A DNA stretch of 64,000 nucleotides from Haliclona indistincta (Eukaryota; Porifera; Demospongiae; Haplosclerida; Chalinidae), in NCBI GenBank assembly GCA_964017065.1, contig OZ024785.1, forward strand, positions 2,933,142 to 2,997,141, written 5' to 3'. Under the pieces are notes generated by a model. That model did no database searches. It worked only from the letters and a program-made list of their open reading frames with translations, and was not told the DNA's origin. This document shows, piece by piece, positions 22,043-33,006 of this stretch (positions are counted from its first letter, which is position 1; each line of letters begins with the position of its first letter). The position numbers were made by a program, and so were the translations under genes.

Positions 22043-22945
22043 GTAAGTATCTTTGTTCAAAGCATTTTATACATCTAAACAAAGTATTGCATCATAATAT
22101 TATTCATGGAAAAAGCTGGTAGGTAGTGTTAAGACAGAAGTTGATGGGAGGTTAGCAGTAGTAGATGAAAGGGTGGAGCTCACAAGGGCTGGGTTAGTAC
22201 CCGGCGATGGAAGTCAGAGCGAGCTGCGCGATGGTGGTGGTGGTGGTAGTAGTACGTGTAAAAGCTATTGCTATTGGAAGACTAGGCGTAACTTGTTGAG
22301 TGTTTGAGTCAAAAACGTCGTCGTCTTGGACAAAAACGCAGCAGCTCTGGACACTCAAGTCAGCAATTAAGAGAGCGTTCTATCGTAGCTTTTGCGTCGA
22401 AAAGTACAGTTGCTATGCTATAAATAAGTTAGATACCTCGTCTGTGGGTCATACGTGATTTATAAACCCTCCGCGGTAAGTAACGACCTCACTTCGCGCT
22501 CGGTCGTCACAACAACCGTATAATTATAAAATGTAATTCTGCAAATTGATTGATCAGCCAGAGGTGGTATATCACTTAGACCATAGCTAAGCGATGTTGA
22601 CCAATCAGGAAGTGTGGCTGCGGGTCTATACATTTCATAATGGAATCCCATCACACGGCGCAGATTACGGTTCTGTACGCGGAGTTCTACTGAATAATTA
22701 TAAGGTTCCGGTTAGGTACAGGAGGAATGCTGCCTACTTAATATTCATAATACAGTTAACCACACCCACTCTTGAATGAATATCGGTTATCTCTGGTAGT
22801 CGGTTATCTCTCGACCACAATGTCTGGGAAAGAAGATCAGCACGAGCCCTTAGCCAACGGCTGATGGTAAAACCCAGAATTGCGGAAATCCGGATGTCAA
22901 AATTTGGATAAAAATTGAGAGAAAAACCCATAATTACCAAGCAAT
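22043..22945. other. Putative intron start of gene 4, no clear content
   Basis: About 900 bases contain no supported exon. Positions 22728-22800 (with ACAGTTAACCACACCCACTC) are found inverted at 26035-26105, marking arms of a larger foldback arrangement. Confidence 0.4.
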
Positions 22946-23351
22946 GGTAAAAACAGCACTAGAAACTACTAAACCCTAAACCCAAGACCCTAAAAATCTT
23001 CGCCTAACAGCACCCAGTATTCGCCTAACAGCACCCAGTATTCGCCTAACAGCACCAGTATTCGCCTAACAGCACCCAGTATTCGCCTAACAGCACCAGT
23101 ATTCGCCTAACGTGCCCAGTATTCAGTATGGACTTAACCATATTATCTATGGACTTAACGGCGCCCAGTACTATTCTGGCACGTTAGGCGAATGCACTGT
23201 TAGGCGAATACTGGACGCTGTTAGGCGAATACTGAGCGCTGTTAGGCGAATACTGGGCACTGTTAGGCGAATACTAGGCGCTGTTAGGCGAAGGTTTTTA
23301 GGGTCTTGGGTTGGGTTTAGGGTTTAGCAGTTTCTAGTGCTAGTTTTTACC
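22946..23351. repeat. Foldback minisatellite with telomere-like arms
   Basis: The outer arms mirror each other (GGTAAAAACAGCACTAGAAA, then CTAAACCCTAAACCCAAGAC, against the reverse complement at 23299-23351). Inside, each arm carries five to six copies of a 20-21-bp unit (TTCGCCTAACAGCACCCAGT plus A), in opposite orientation. The CCCTAAACCC text is similar to metazoan telomere repeats but amounts to only two units. Confidence 0.85.
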
Positions 23352-23689
23352 AGTACCAGAGTACTATTATTGTGAACGGAATATTCCGGACGGAATTCCG
23401 TCCGGAATTCTAAAATTCCGGGTTTTACTAACAGCCTTAGCCAACAATGAATCAGACGCTGCCAGTAAGACCGATTGATCACTAGCTGCTGCTATTATAA
23501 ATCTCAATACGAATAAAACTGCTGGGTAGATTCACTGGTTGCCTGAAATAAAAGAGGAGTACAGAATATTGTCGATTGAAATGTCTTACAAAGGAGAGAA
23601 GGCAACATCTTGTCGAGATTGCTTCGAGAAAGGTGTTGCCGTGAGTACATGCCGCCTAACTCATGGTCATTGTGGTCGGGAGTACCTAC

Positions 23690-24093
23690 TAGTTATGATT
23701 AGTAGAGGCCCTGACTAAAATTTGTATGCATTTAATTTAAGAGAGGATAACTCAACTGTTTAGGGTAATTTGACCCCAAAGAATAAGATGTGATATTATG
23801 CCAAATTGTCTATCCACTGCAAAATACTCGAAAATGACCAAGTCCTTTTTATCGGCAGTGTCACTAACAATAATTGTTTTATCTTCTTAACCATTTTAGT
23901 AACATACTTTCTGGCAACTGTTCTAAGGTAATATGACCCTAAGAATGTATTGGGATGTGTGCCAAAACCTATATTCACTGCAAAAAAATTACAAAAATCA
24001 CTACATCTTTATCAGAAATGCATTACATCTCTATAATTATTTAAAGAGTTTAATATTTTAACGTAGTACCTACAAAAAGACACAATAATATTT
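23690..24093. repeat. Left arm of a large inverted repeat (with 25315-25390)
   Basis: Text such as CAAATTGTCTATCCACTGCA, AATACTCGAAAATGACC and GAGGATAACTCAACTG is found inverted at 33300-33660. The arm is interrupted at 24094 by a foldback element and resumes at 25315-25390 (AACTTGAGGAGTCACTTAAA), which is inverted at 33207-33270. Confidence 0.75.
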
Positions 24094-25314
24094 ATTAGGG
24101 AGACACGGTAGTGTCTCCCTATGTAGGGTTGAACGAGAAAACAAGATGGCGGCTACATACAATGTATTAGCGTTCAAACGCCGATATTTCGCCTGGTGAT
24201 GAATTTTATACGTCCAAAGACACTTAGATCTGCTCTCTGGCGTTGCCCCATCTTGCAGTAGCAAGGAGATTGCTCGAAATTGTTGCTAAAGTGACGAACC
24301 TGAAAACGGTGAAAATCGACTTTCGTCATCTTCGTCTTCTTCTTCTTCTTCTTCTTTCTTTCTTCAACTCGCCTAGCGCCTTTACGCGAGCAGTGCCGAG
24401 ACCAAAAAACCCACGAACATTCGTGAAATTCTCCTGGCAGGTGCCTTTTGAACATTGTTTTTAGCGAAACGGCGATCTAAATTCCGCGAGTTCTCGATCG
24501 TGATCCATTGTCAGCTAAGTGTTAGACGCCATTATTGTGATTGCGCAACACGCGCGCACGTGACCAAGCAGTGGCTAGCGCACGTGACCAAGCACTAGCT
24601 TGAGTATCGCCATGCCGTATGGATAATGGAGAACACATATTTGTCTGGAGTCTTCGAATAAGGGCAAGCTCGTGTAGGATCGCCATTCTGCGCTTGCCAG
24701 ATAATTATAACCGGCGTACAGGTCTACAAATAAGTGTGGGCGGGGCTCGTATGCATGAATGCGTAGGCGAGCTGATATGTACCAAAATTGTTAATAATAA
24801 AGAAAAGCCATCAAACAACAGGAAAACTAAACCAATGGTGGAAACCATGACAAAGACGACTGAGTACATGGATGATATTGAACTGCAAATGAAAAAGGAC
24901 ACAAACAAGAAAATAAAAAAGATTTCTATCGAAATCAAAAGGATGTAGGGTTGTGAAATCTACCACTGGTCCACAATGTAATCTAACAAGGAACAAGCAT
25001 GGAATGGTAACACGATTGACTTGCTAACAGACCATAGATCCCTACATCAGTGGCTGTACATAAGATCAATAATTATTTTGTCACAAGCTGAATCAAATTC
25101 AATTTAATGCATGTCTGGTGTCAGTCAACAGCAACTAGCTGAATTAGCTATAGCCAACCACAGCAGCCACTGATGTAGGGATCTATGGTCTGTTAGCAAG
25201 TCAATCGTGTTACCATTCCATGCTTGTTCCTTGTTAGATTACATTGTGGACCAGTGGTAGATTTCACAACCCTACATCCTTTTGATTTCGATAGAAATCT
25301 TTTTTATTTTCTTT
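24094..25314. mobile_element. Foldback element, copy 1 (TAGTGTCTCCCTATGTAGGG type)
   Basis: The element starts ATTAGGGAGACACGGTAG and ends in a hairpin (24916-25308). The hairpin arms carry GATTTCTATCGAAATCAAAA, GGATGTAGGGTTGTGAAATC and TAACACGATTGACTTGC. The same unit occurs inverted at 35224-36448 and, diverged, at 53455-55305. Between the two ends there is a CTT-rich run (24337-24364) and no protein frame that I trust. Confidence 0.7.
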
Positions 25315-25389
25315 AACTTGAGGAGTCACTTAAATATAAACGTAGGCAGTATTTAGTATTACAAGAATGATGTTCACAAAATTAATCAT

Positions 25390-27361
25390 AGGTTTTTTGC
25401 AGGATTCACCTCCTTTATACATGCAGTATTTCCAACACTTGATTCCAGCTACCCTGCAGCGACATATCCATTGTTGTGGGGGCATTTACCACATGTACAA
25501 GGATCAGGAAGGTCTTCAGGCTGGGGGTAACAATACCAGGAACTATTAAATTTTCAGTCTTGTTTTTTCACAAACGTGAAACCATACGACTCAGCGTTCA
25601 TTTCTAAACTGGCATCTTTAAGTGGGGCTTGTATCCATAGCTGTTGTTGATAATATGCCCCATATGCTCTTTCTTGCTTTGGCTGACGTGCAGGGAATTT
25701 TCTCTAAGTTAATTTTCTTTTGTTAGCGTGAGACACCTTACTACAGCACTGGGGACAAGCTTGCAAGGTGTCTCCCTGCACGCCGTGCTCTGACTGGATG
25801 TGATACAACTATCAAGATTGCTACAAAGCATGCAGCAATGAAAGCTATACACAATAGTTTATATAACACTGATACAGAACTTTTACAACTCAGAGTTTAC
25901 AGAGAGTATGATACAGATGACGTAGCCCAGCGCGACGTGCACACAATTATTACTTTTGAAACCATGTATAGCTAGCGCTAGTAAGCCTGTACAGCTGCGA
26001 GCTACCAGAGATCAGATTTTGCGGGTCGCGCGGGAAAGATAACCGATAATTATTCATTCAAGAGTGGGTGTGGTTAACTGTATTATGAATATTAAGTAGG
26101 CGGTATTTGCAACACTTTATTCCAGCTACCCTGCAGTGACATATCCATTCTTGTGAGCGCATTTACCACAAGTAAAAGGATCAGGAAGGTTTTCAGGCTG
26201 GGGGTAACAATACTAGGAACTATTAAATTTTCAGTCTTGTTTTTTCATGAAAGTGAAACCATACGACTCAGCGTTCATTTCTAAACTGGCATCTTTAAGT
26301 GGGGCTTGTATCCATAGCTGTTGTTGATAATATGCCCCATATGCTTTCTTACACTGGTTGACGTGCAGGGAATTTTCTCAAAGTCCATTTTGAGGGAATT
26401 GCTATTAAAAGCAGTAAGACACAAGTCATCAAATGTTTCCAAATCTGTTGTTGGCTTGAGACACCATACTAGAAACTTTTATGCCATCTGTATCATACTC
26501 TCTGTCAACTCTGAGTTGTTAAAGTTCTGTATCAGTGCAGTGGCGGATCCAGGGGGGGAATCGGGGCCAATCCCCCCCTTCGCGAGCACGTTTAAATAAT
26601 TCATAGACTATTTATTGATTGCCACGCCTAAAGTTTTACCTACAGTGCAACACTCTTACCAGAGTTCTCACTACTGACTAGCGCGCTCGCTGTGTTGTGT
26701 ACTGACTAGTGTGCTCGCTGCGTGCCAGAGTCAATTATTACGACCTTCATGAATATTAATTAGCTAAAATTTTTCGCCTCCGCACCGCACATTGGCCCTC
26801 CCCATCTTCTTTTCCTGGATCCGCCACTGCAGTGTTACAAATTACTATTGCTGCATGCTTCGTAGCAATCTGACTAGTTGTATCACATCCAGTCAGAGCA
26901 TGGAGTGCAGGGAGACACCTTGCAAGCTTGTCCCTAGTGCTGTAGTAAGGTGTCTCAAGCCAACGAAAGACTTGGAAACAATTTGATGACTTGCGTCCTG
27001 CTGCTTTTAATAGCAATTCCCTCAAAATTAACTTTGAGAAAATATCCTGCATGTCAGCCAATGTAAGAAAGCATATTCAAAGGGCATATTGTCAACAACA
27101 GCTATGGATACAAGCCCTACTGAAAGATGCCAGTTTAGAAATGATGCTGAGTCGTATGGTTTCACTTTTGTGAAAAAACAAGACCGAAAATTTAATAGTT
27201 CCTGGTATTGTTACCCCCAGCCTGACGAACTTCCTTATCCTTGTACATGTGGTAAATGCCCCCACAAGAATGGATGTGTCGCTGCAGGGTAGCTGGAATC
27301 AAGTGTTGGAAATACTGCAAGTATAAAGGAGGTGAATCCTGCAAAAAACCTATGATTAACC
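25390..27361. repeat. Inverted copies of a transposon-gene fragment (HALTGCDT family)
   Basis: Segments 25390-25880 and about 26840-27361 are inverted copies, and 26105-26530 is a third copy. They carry pieces of a protein with ALTGCDTT (25735-25870 on plus, 26756-27061 on minus) and a Cys-rich C-terminus (YGFTFVKKQDRKF, then CTCGKCPHKNGC, 27089-27292 plus). The ALTGCDT motif and a Cys-rich tail occur together in a recurrent animal mobile-element-associated protein of unknown function. Here the pieces lie on opposite strands and are broken, so all are remnants. Confidence 0.55.
26538..26829. mobile_element. MITE with CAGTGGCGGATCCAGG ends
   Basis: The inverted ends CAGTGGCGGATCCAGG and CCTGGATCCGCCACTG are flanked by CAGTG on each side (26533-26537 and 26830-26834). 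The 292-bp body has no reading frame. The end sequence is widespread in invertebrate short elements. It sits between the inverted fragments of the HALTGCDT region. Confidence 0.7.
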
Positions 27362-27545
27362 GCTAACCTCCGCATGATCCATAACCTTCTAGTTGTACCT
27401 CAAATGATCCCATCCGGAGACAATGCCCACCCCGCAATATACGAGAGGTGTGCAGGGGCGTGTCGCCACGCCCCACACCCCACCCACCGATTGCTTCATC
27501 GATGGGCACTGCCCAGAGCGATGACTACCGGGGGCGGAGTCTGAG
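27362..27545 (-). repeat. Ngaro split direct repeat B2
   Basis: About 183 bp (CGCTAACCTCCGCATGATCC onward) is nearly identical to B1 at 27839-28028. Confidence 0.85.
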
Positions 27546-27639
27546 CGTGACGACACGATCACATCGGGCTAATCCCGATGGAAAGTTATAGGACAACTAC
27601 GGGAATGAGTTCTGCCAACTGGCGCAGAAACGATTTAAA

Positions 27640-27838
27640 AAAAAAAAACCAAACGAGCTGAGAGCGCTACAGACAGACCTCAGCTCAGAAGCTTCAATTC
27701 AGCATGCAGCAGACGTGTGCATAAATACTGCGCATGCTCGAGTGACATGTGCTTGGAAGCGCGGGCGTGCGCTGCCAAGTGGGCATTGATGCGGGCGTGC
27801 GGCTAATCCCACCTAAAGTTACGCTCTAAGTGACAATT
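27640..27838 (-). repeat. Ngaro split direct repeat A2
   Basis: About 200 bp (CCAAACGAGCTGAGAG through GCTCTAAGTGACAATTAA) matches A1 at 33007-33204 with a few substitutions. Some 90 bp of unique sequence separates it from B2. Confidence 0.85.
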
Positions 27839-28028
27839 AACCGCTAACCTCCGCATGATCCATAACCTTCTAGTTGTACCTCAAATGATCCCATCCGGAG
27901 ACAATGCCCACCCCGCAATATACGAGAGGTGTGCAGGGGCGTGTCGCCACGCCACACACCCCACCCACCGATTGCTTCATCGATGGGCACTGCCCAGAGC
28001 GATGACTACCGGGGGCGGAGTCTGAGCG
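27839..28028 (-). repeat. Ngaro split direct repeat B1
   Basis: This is a second copy of the B repeat, directly abutting A2. It ends where the element-internal sequence toward the recombinase begins. Confidence 0.85.
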
Positions 28029-28292
28029 TGCCATTATGCCACACTCTAATCCTTATTCTCACCTACTTGGATTCTGGCTTCTCCTACCTAGACAGAGGCA
28101 GAAATAAGCGAGACAGCGTGCCGTATGTAATGAATAAATTAATCACATAATTAAGCTGAATAACATCAAATGTGAGTATAGATATGCAAGTGGGATAGAC
28201 AGAAGAGAACAAAAGTGCAACCAGTCAGAGTCAGGTGAATATAACTACCTTGACATTACAGCTCTGACCCTGGGGCGGCAGGAAAGCAAGAC

Positions 28293-29334
28293 TCATGGTG
28301 GTGTCCGAGAGATCAGTTGGGAGACAGCTGCGAGGGAATCTCTTGGGGTTCGGATATAGGAGTGGTAAGCTTCAATCTCCCATCTTCCCAGCATCTTTAT
28401 AAAGTGCGCTGGGACACCAGCTGCCGCAGCGGCCGAAGCTGCCCCAATGCGGAAACTGTGGCCAGAGTACACCGATGAGTCGATGTTGGCTGCAGACAAA
28501 GCCTTCTTCACCATGCGTACAAACTGATCTCTGGTCAGCGGCGAGTCGTCCTCGTGGACTAAGAGTGGGCCATCTTGGCTGCTGCGGAGTGCTAGAAAAC
28601 TCAGAACTGCTAACACTGGGCAGAGGTGTGATCCTGTCCTGCCAAGGTAAATGTTGACGCCATTACCAAAGGGATCTGTCTTTGCACGCCGCAAGAATAC
28701 CTTGACGATTGATGGGGCATCGTGAGAGTCAACTGCGACGTCAGCTACTGTGATTGAAGGCTGTGCTCCTGGTGAAGGGGCAGTGAATTCACCAGACCGC
28801 ATGAAGCCGAAATAACCCAGGCAGCATGCGGTCCACATCAAATTAGCCTCATAGAGAGAATGACAAACTGATGGGAATGACGACTGCAGGCGGGACATGA
28901 TCTCAGATGTAATGGGAAGGCGGCGAGCTGCGGCCGCTGGCTGGGAGCGGGCAATTCCTCTCAGTACATAGTGGAGGTGAGCCCACTCTGCTCTCTCGGG
29001 CGGAGCCCCCTGCGGAAATTTTTAGGTGTCGGACAGCCGACAAGTATGCCGAGATAGTCTGGACTTTCAGACCTTGGTGAGCCAAGAAGGTAGCGAAAAG
29101 ACAGGCAGAAGTTTCGGATAGAGGGAGAGGTGACAGGTTGTACGCTTGGCAGAAATCAAGGTACCTTTTTTGTCCGGACGAGTAGGAGCTCACTGTTCGG
29201 CTTGCGATACCGTTCTTAAAGAATTTCCGAACAACTCCTCCCAGCGTGGTGATGTCCAGGTTAGAGATCTGTCTAGCAGTAGAGTTCGAAGATCTCCTGG
29301 AATTTCCGTTGGTCGGGGCAGTGGCTGGGAACAA
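28293..29334 (-). pseudogene. Ngaro tyrosine recombinase, one frameshift
   Basis: The N-terminal core-binding half (29334 to about 29010, with TVSSYSSGQKRYLDFC and ISAYLSAVRHL) and the catalytic half (to 28293) are in different frames. They meet at a run of five G (plus-strand CCCCC at 29006-29010). The catalytic half keeps the first Arg (FGFMRSGEF), HSFR, and Tyr in AYHSYIRTP. The half is complete to its stop. The single homopolymer change may be real decay or a sequence error. The recombinase would integrate the circular cDNA product. Confidence 0.8.
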
Positions 29335-31022
29335 AGAGAATGAAAGAGAGGTAATTTATTTCGCGAAAGCGCGTCCGCTGCAGTGTTGCGTTCTCCTGCT
29401 ATGTGTTGGGCACAAAACTCAAACTGGAACTTTGCCTTGAGCAGGAAGAGGCAACGCAACAGGTGGGTGAGGTCTGGATCATGAGCGGAGAAGGATGACA
29501 AGCAGCGAACCACTGCCATATTATCTGAGAGAAACTTTATGCGAGAGCCTGTCCATGAGGAACCCCACAACGCTGATGCGGCCACTAACGGCAGGAGTTC
29601 CTTGGTAGCAATGTTGACTGTCTCCCATGACTTGGGCCATTGGATCTGGAACCAGGAACTGGTTTCAGAACAGTAGGCGCCACATCCCCATGACCCCGAT
29701 GCGTCAGCAACCACGTTGTTGCCTGCTGGGAACCGAGGGAATAGCGCAATACCGTTCCATTCGTCAAAGAGGATTTTCCACCAAGCGAGGTCAGCCCTGC
29801 ACTTTAAGTTTATGCGTGTTGGGTGGTGGGGGGAGCGGGGACGCTTAGAGGCTTCAATTAGGTTCCTTAGGAACAGGCGCCCAGGGGTAACCACTGCTGC
29901 TGCATGACCCAGGTGCCCAATGATCACGTGCAATTCGCGCTTTGAGGCGTTCCGCTTGGACGACCATGTGTTGACCAGATGGCGGAGACGTGAGAGTTTT
30001 TCCCTCGGTAATCTCAGCACTTGGGCGGCGGAATCTATTTCAATGCCCAAGAATGTCAGTGCCGTCGTGGGCCCCACCGTCTTGTCTGCTGCTATGGGGA
30101 AGCCTAAGCGGGTGCAGGTTGCGACAGCGGTGTCCAGCGCCGCGGCGCACTGGGGAGAATCTGGGGGACACCAAAACAGGAAGTCGTCCAAATAGTGAAC
30201 TGACAGGTTTACGCCCTCGCATTGGAGAGCCCATGCGAGTCCGTCGGCTACAGCGGAGAAGATTTTGGGGGCTGAGCGTAGCCCGAAAGGGAGAGCAGTG
30301 TCACGGAATGTGCGCCCATCCCACTCGATACCCAGTAGGTGCTGATCGTCTCGATGCACTGGAACGTGTCGATAGGCACTGCGCAGATCGGTTTTTGCCA
30401 TCAGAGCGCCTTTACCGCAGTGAGCCACCAATCTGGCTGCCTTATCCACTGTGATGTATACCAGGGAAGATAGTTCAGTGGAGATTCCATCATTGACACT
30501 AGCGCCGCGTGGTGCTGAGAGGTCCACGATCAGGCGGAACTGACCCGGCTGGTGAGGTTTCGGAATGATGCCTATTGGGTTTCTGCGGGTCATGGGTGCT
30601 GCGCTTTCTACCAGCCGCCCTGCTGCTAACTCTGCCTCGATGTATTGCTCTACCGTGGCGGGGTTAGCTTGGACGGACCTGAAGTTCTGTGGGGCCTTTC
30701 TGAGCCTAGTAGTGCAATCAAAGCCAATACGGAACCCTTCTGTGAAGCCACGCCGAAGGTAAGCAGCAAAAACCTGATCGGGGTGTCTCCCCAGAAATGG
30801 TTCCCTTTCATTTATCGGAATGTTTCCTGCGGGCTGGTGAGTGAGCGAATCTTTTTCCCTCTGCGAGTGACGCTCCAACGCCAACAGGTCATCCGTATAC
30901 TTGTACCGACTATGCGAGATGTTGGTACCACCTGCATGGAGGGAACATACACCGACTGGTTGGATTAGACCACCGCTCGCGGCAGCTAGGATCACCCCAC
31001 CGCAGAGACCTCCTGCAGGCAC
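29190..31022 (-). CDS. Ngaro reverse transcriptase-RNase H polyprotein
   Basis: The 610-codon frame has no internal stop. RT motifs are TDLRSAYRHVPV, ALPFGLRSAPKIF and the catalytic YLDD (HYLDDFLFW). RNase H follows with VADASGSWGCGAY, ATKELLPLV, LSDNMAVV and HIAGERNTAADALSR, keeping the acidic residues. It copies the element RNA and removes RNA from the hybrid. It overlaps the start of the recombinase frame by about 145 nt, as is common in this group. The true start is uncertain, since the first 100 or so residues are not clearly conserved. Confidence 0.88.
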   Translation of the reverse strand: MPAGGLCGGVILAAASGGLIQPVGVCSLHAGGTNISHSRYKYTDDLLALERHSQREKDSLTHQPAGNIPINEREPFLGRHPDQVFAAYLRRGFTEGFRIGFDCTTRLRKAPQNFRSVQANPATVEQYIEAELAAGRLVESAAPMTRRNPIGIIPKPHQPGQFRLIVDLSAPRGASVNDGISTELSSLVYITVDKAARLVAHCGKGALMAKTDLRSAYRHVPVHRDDQHLLGIEWDGRTFRDTALPFGLRSAPKIFSAVADGLAWALQCEGVNLSVHYLDDFLFWCPPDSPQCAAALDTAVATCTRLGFPIAADKTVGPTTALTFLGIEIDSAAQVLRLPREKLSRLRHLVNTWSSKRNASKRELHVIIGHLGHAAAVVTPGRLFLRNLIEASKRPRSPHHPTRINLKCRADLAWWKILFDEWNGIALFPRFPAGNNVVADASGSWGCGAYCSETSSWFQIQWPKSWETVNIATKELLPLVAASALWGSSWTGSRIKFLSDNMAVVRCLSSFSAHDPDLTHLLRCLFLLKAKFQFEFCAQHIAGERNTAADALSRNKLPLFHSLCSQPLPRPTEIPGDLRTLLLDRSLTWTSPRWEELFGNSLRTVSQAEQ

Positions 31023-31334
31023 CTCGCAGCGACTTTTCTCATAACTGGAAGGGGGTGCCGTAACATTATACGTGGGCAGCTAGCGAGCAGCACTGGGCGC
31101 CACTGAAGTCAACTAGACAATGTTACTGAATGGCAGTTAACCAAAATTTAGCAACAAGCAGCGATGGTTAATGACAGTTGGGAGCCACTGCAGTGGCACA
31201 TGTGGTGAATATATTGGTGAATATGATAGTTGATATACATAGAAAACAGGGGGGGTATTGGGAGTGTTCAGACTAGTCCAGTGAGTACTCCAGCTGGCTG
31301 TCATTGAGTGAGGCTAGACAAGTGAGTACTCCAG

Positions 31335-32462
31335 TCATTTGTTTGCCGAGCTAGGGGGCTTGTCCACTGACTGACGACCTTTTCCCTTCTCGCTTCGCCC
31401 TACAGGGCAGTTCGTCTCCGGGTGCCCGGGCTTGTGGCAGTTTGAACACGAGTGCTCGTACCGACAATTAGAACTCCCGCACCAGCCACGATTGTAGCGC
31501 CGACAGTGCTCGGATGACCTGTAGGGAGCTACCCTGCTGGGCTGGCGGCTCGGACCCGGACGGGGACTGGCTGGGGGTGGGAGTGGGGCCTTGGACACCT
31601 CAAGAGAGGCAAGGGCACAATCCTCCTTTCCGTGGTCTGCCGAGAAACAAAGAGTGCATGACTGGGGGTGGCTCGACCCACTGCCGAGGACCGTTGCCAC
31701 CATCAGGGAAGGGTTAATCTCGGTCCAGAGAACCTTAGCTCCCGCTGCGTGCTGCTGACGGAACTGGCGGTCATAGAGTTTCCACCCTGACCCTCTGTGC
31801 TGCTGAGCCAACTGGAGAACAATCATCCCATAGGCTGCCAGCTGCCTCGTTTCGGCGTGGTCAATCTTGGTTGCCATATAGGCGAGGAAACATGATGCCC
31901 ACGTGAGAGCGTCGGGCACGTCACGGAGGCGAGAGGTGGATACGGCTGAGTGCAGTGATGGGCCGGTGTGCCCTAATTCCTGCAGCCTTTGTACCAGTAG
32001 GATGTTATCGTAGAGGAACTCCTTAAAGTCCACATAGGTCCCCTTCTGCACTTTCTCCACCACCTTGCCTGGTATTGGTGTAAGCGCCGACGAAACCACC
32101 AGAGGTTGGGTGGCGCAGGTAGTGGGCAGGCTGGACAGCGAGGATATCGGGGCTGACAGAATGGAGGCAAGCGATGGGAGACTTGCGGTGGTTGACACTG
32201 CGGTAAGAGGGGCCGACATGGCAGACCCAGTTACAGCCACTGGGGATGCTGCTGCTATAGATAGAAGAGGGACACCAGCGAGGGATCCTACAGGTGGGAG
32301 AAGGTGGCCAGGGAGGAGTGTAGGAGCAGACGAGCCACCTGCAGTAGAGAGTGGCATGAGATAAATTGTGATATGTGACGCGCACATAACATGTTGAGCT
32401 GAACATGTCTATGAGTGAGCCGGCGGCAGGACCTGGGGGTGCCCCGGGCGAGGGGTGAAATG

Positions 32463-32533
<71 letters not shown>

Positions 32534-32971
32534 ATATAAAAGGCGGATGGGCACGGGGTGCCACGGAGATGGCGCTGGAACTGCGCGACGTGAGCGAGCG
32601 GCGGCCCTGGCTCAGTCGACTGTCCAGAGGGCTAGCGAGGGGACGGGACAGCGGTCCCAAAGGGCTAGCGAGGGGACGGGACAGCGGTCCCAAAGGGCTA
32701 GCGAGGGGGCGGGACAGCGGTCCCATTGTTGCGTGAGAGCGCTGCCGCGGGGGCAGACATTGCCTGTCTGAGAGGTCAGTGGGCGTAGATGACCCTTAGG
32801 CTGCCTCGTCTCAATTACAACATACACCGTTTGTAGACACTCACCTGGAGCCGAAGCAGGTGGAGGGGGAGCCTTCGCCAGCGCGTTGGTAACCGCGGCG
32901 TCGATGGCGGCCAGTAGGTCTGGAGTGATCGGGTCTCTCGATGTTCCTGATGTATCCTCGGAGTCAGACAT
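31335..32971 (-). CDS. Ngaro Gag-like protein, probably spliced
   Basis: Exon 32971-32845 (starting MSDSEDTSGTSRDPITPDLL) ends at a GTGAGT donor in phase 1. An acceptor with CTGCAG at 32339-32341 leads into exon 32338-31335, giving one continuous 376-codon frame. The C-terminus has a CCCH-type finger (CRRYNRGWCGSSNCRYEH) and a CCHC knuckle (CSNCHKPGHPETNC), consistent with RNA binding. The intron holds a GA run and a 33-bp tandem repeat. Splicing is predicted from sequence only. Translation could otherwise start inside the second exon. Confidence 0.65.
32462..32534. repeat. GA microsatellite
   Basis: A run of GA dinucleotides has a few GGGAGA interruptions. It lies inside the proposed Gag intron and causes the overlapping low-complexity frames on both strands. 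Confidence 0.95.
32628..32726. repeat. 33-bp tandem repeat, three copies
   Basis: The unit begins AGGGCTAGCGAGGGGACGGG and continues ACAGCGGTCCCAA. It is repeated three times with one substitution in the last copy. It also lies in the proposed Gag intron. Confidence 0.95.
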
Positions 32972-33006
32972 GATGCAGATGGATGACAGGAGAGACGAGC
33001 AAAAAC

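Noticed and set aside
22970..23340. Interstitial telomere
   Set aside because: Only about two telomere-like units occur per arm. The bulk is a different 20-21-bp repeat in a foldback arrangement.
24705..24996. Hydrophobic minus-strand frames resembling small membrane proteins
   Set aside because: They lie in the AT-rich body of a foldback element, and the Ile/Phe/Leu content follows from base composition.
29190..31022. Retroviral or pararetroviral pol
   Set aside because: There is no protease, DDE integrase, envelope or LTR. Split direct repeats and a tyrosine recombinase place it with Ngaro-type retrotransposons.
32409..32771. Several overlapping frames rich in Arg-Glu or Leu-Ser
   Set aside because: They are translations of the GA microsatellite and the adjoining 33-bp tandem repeat.
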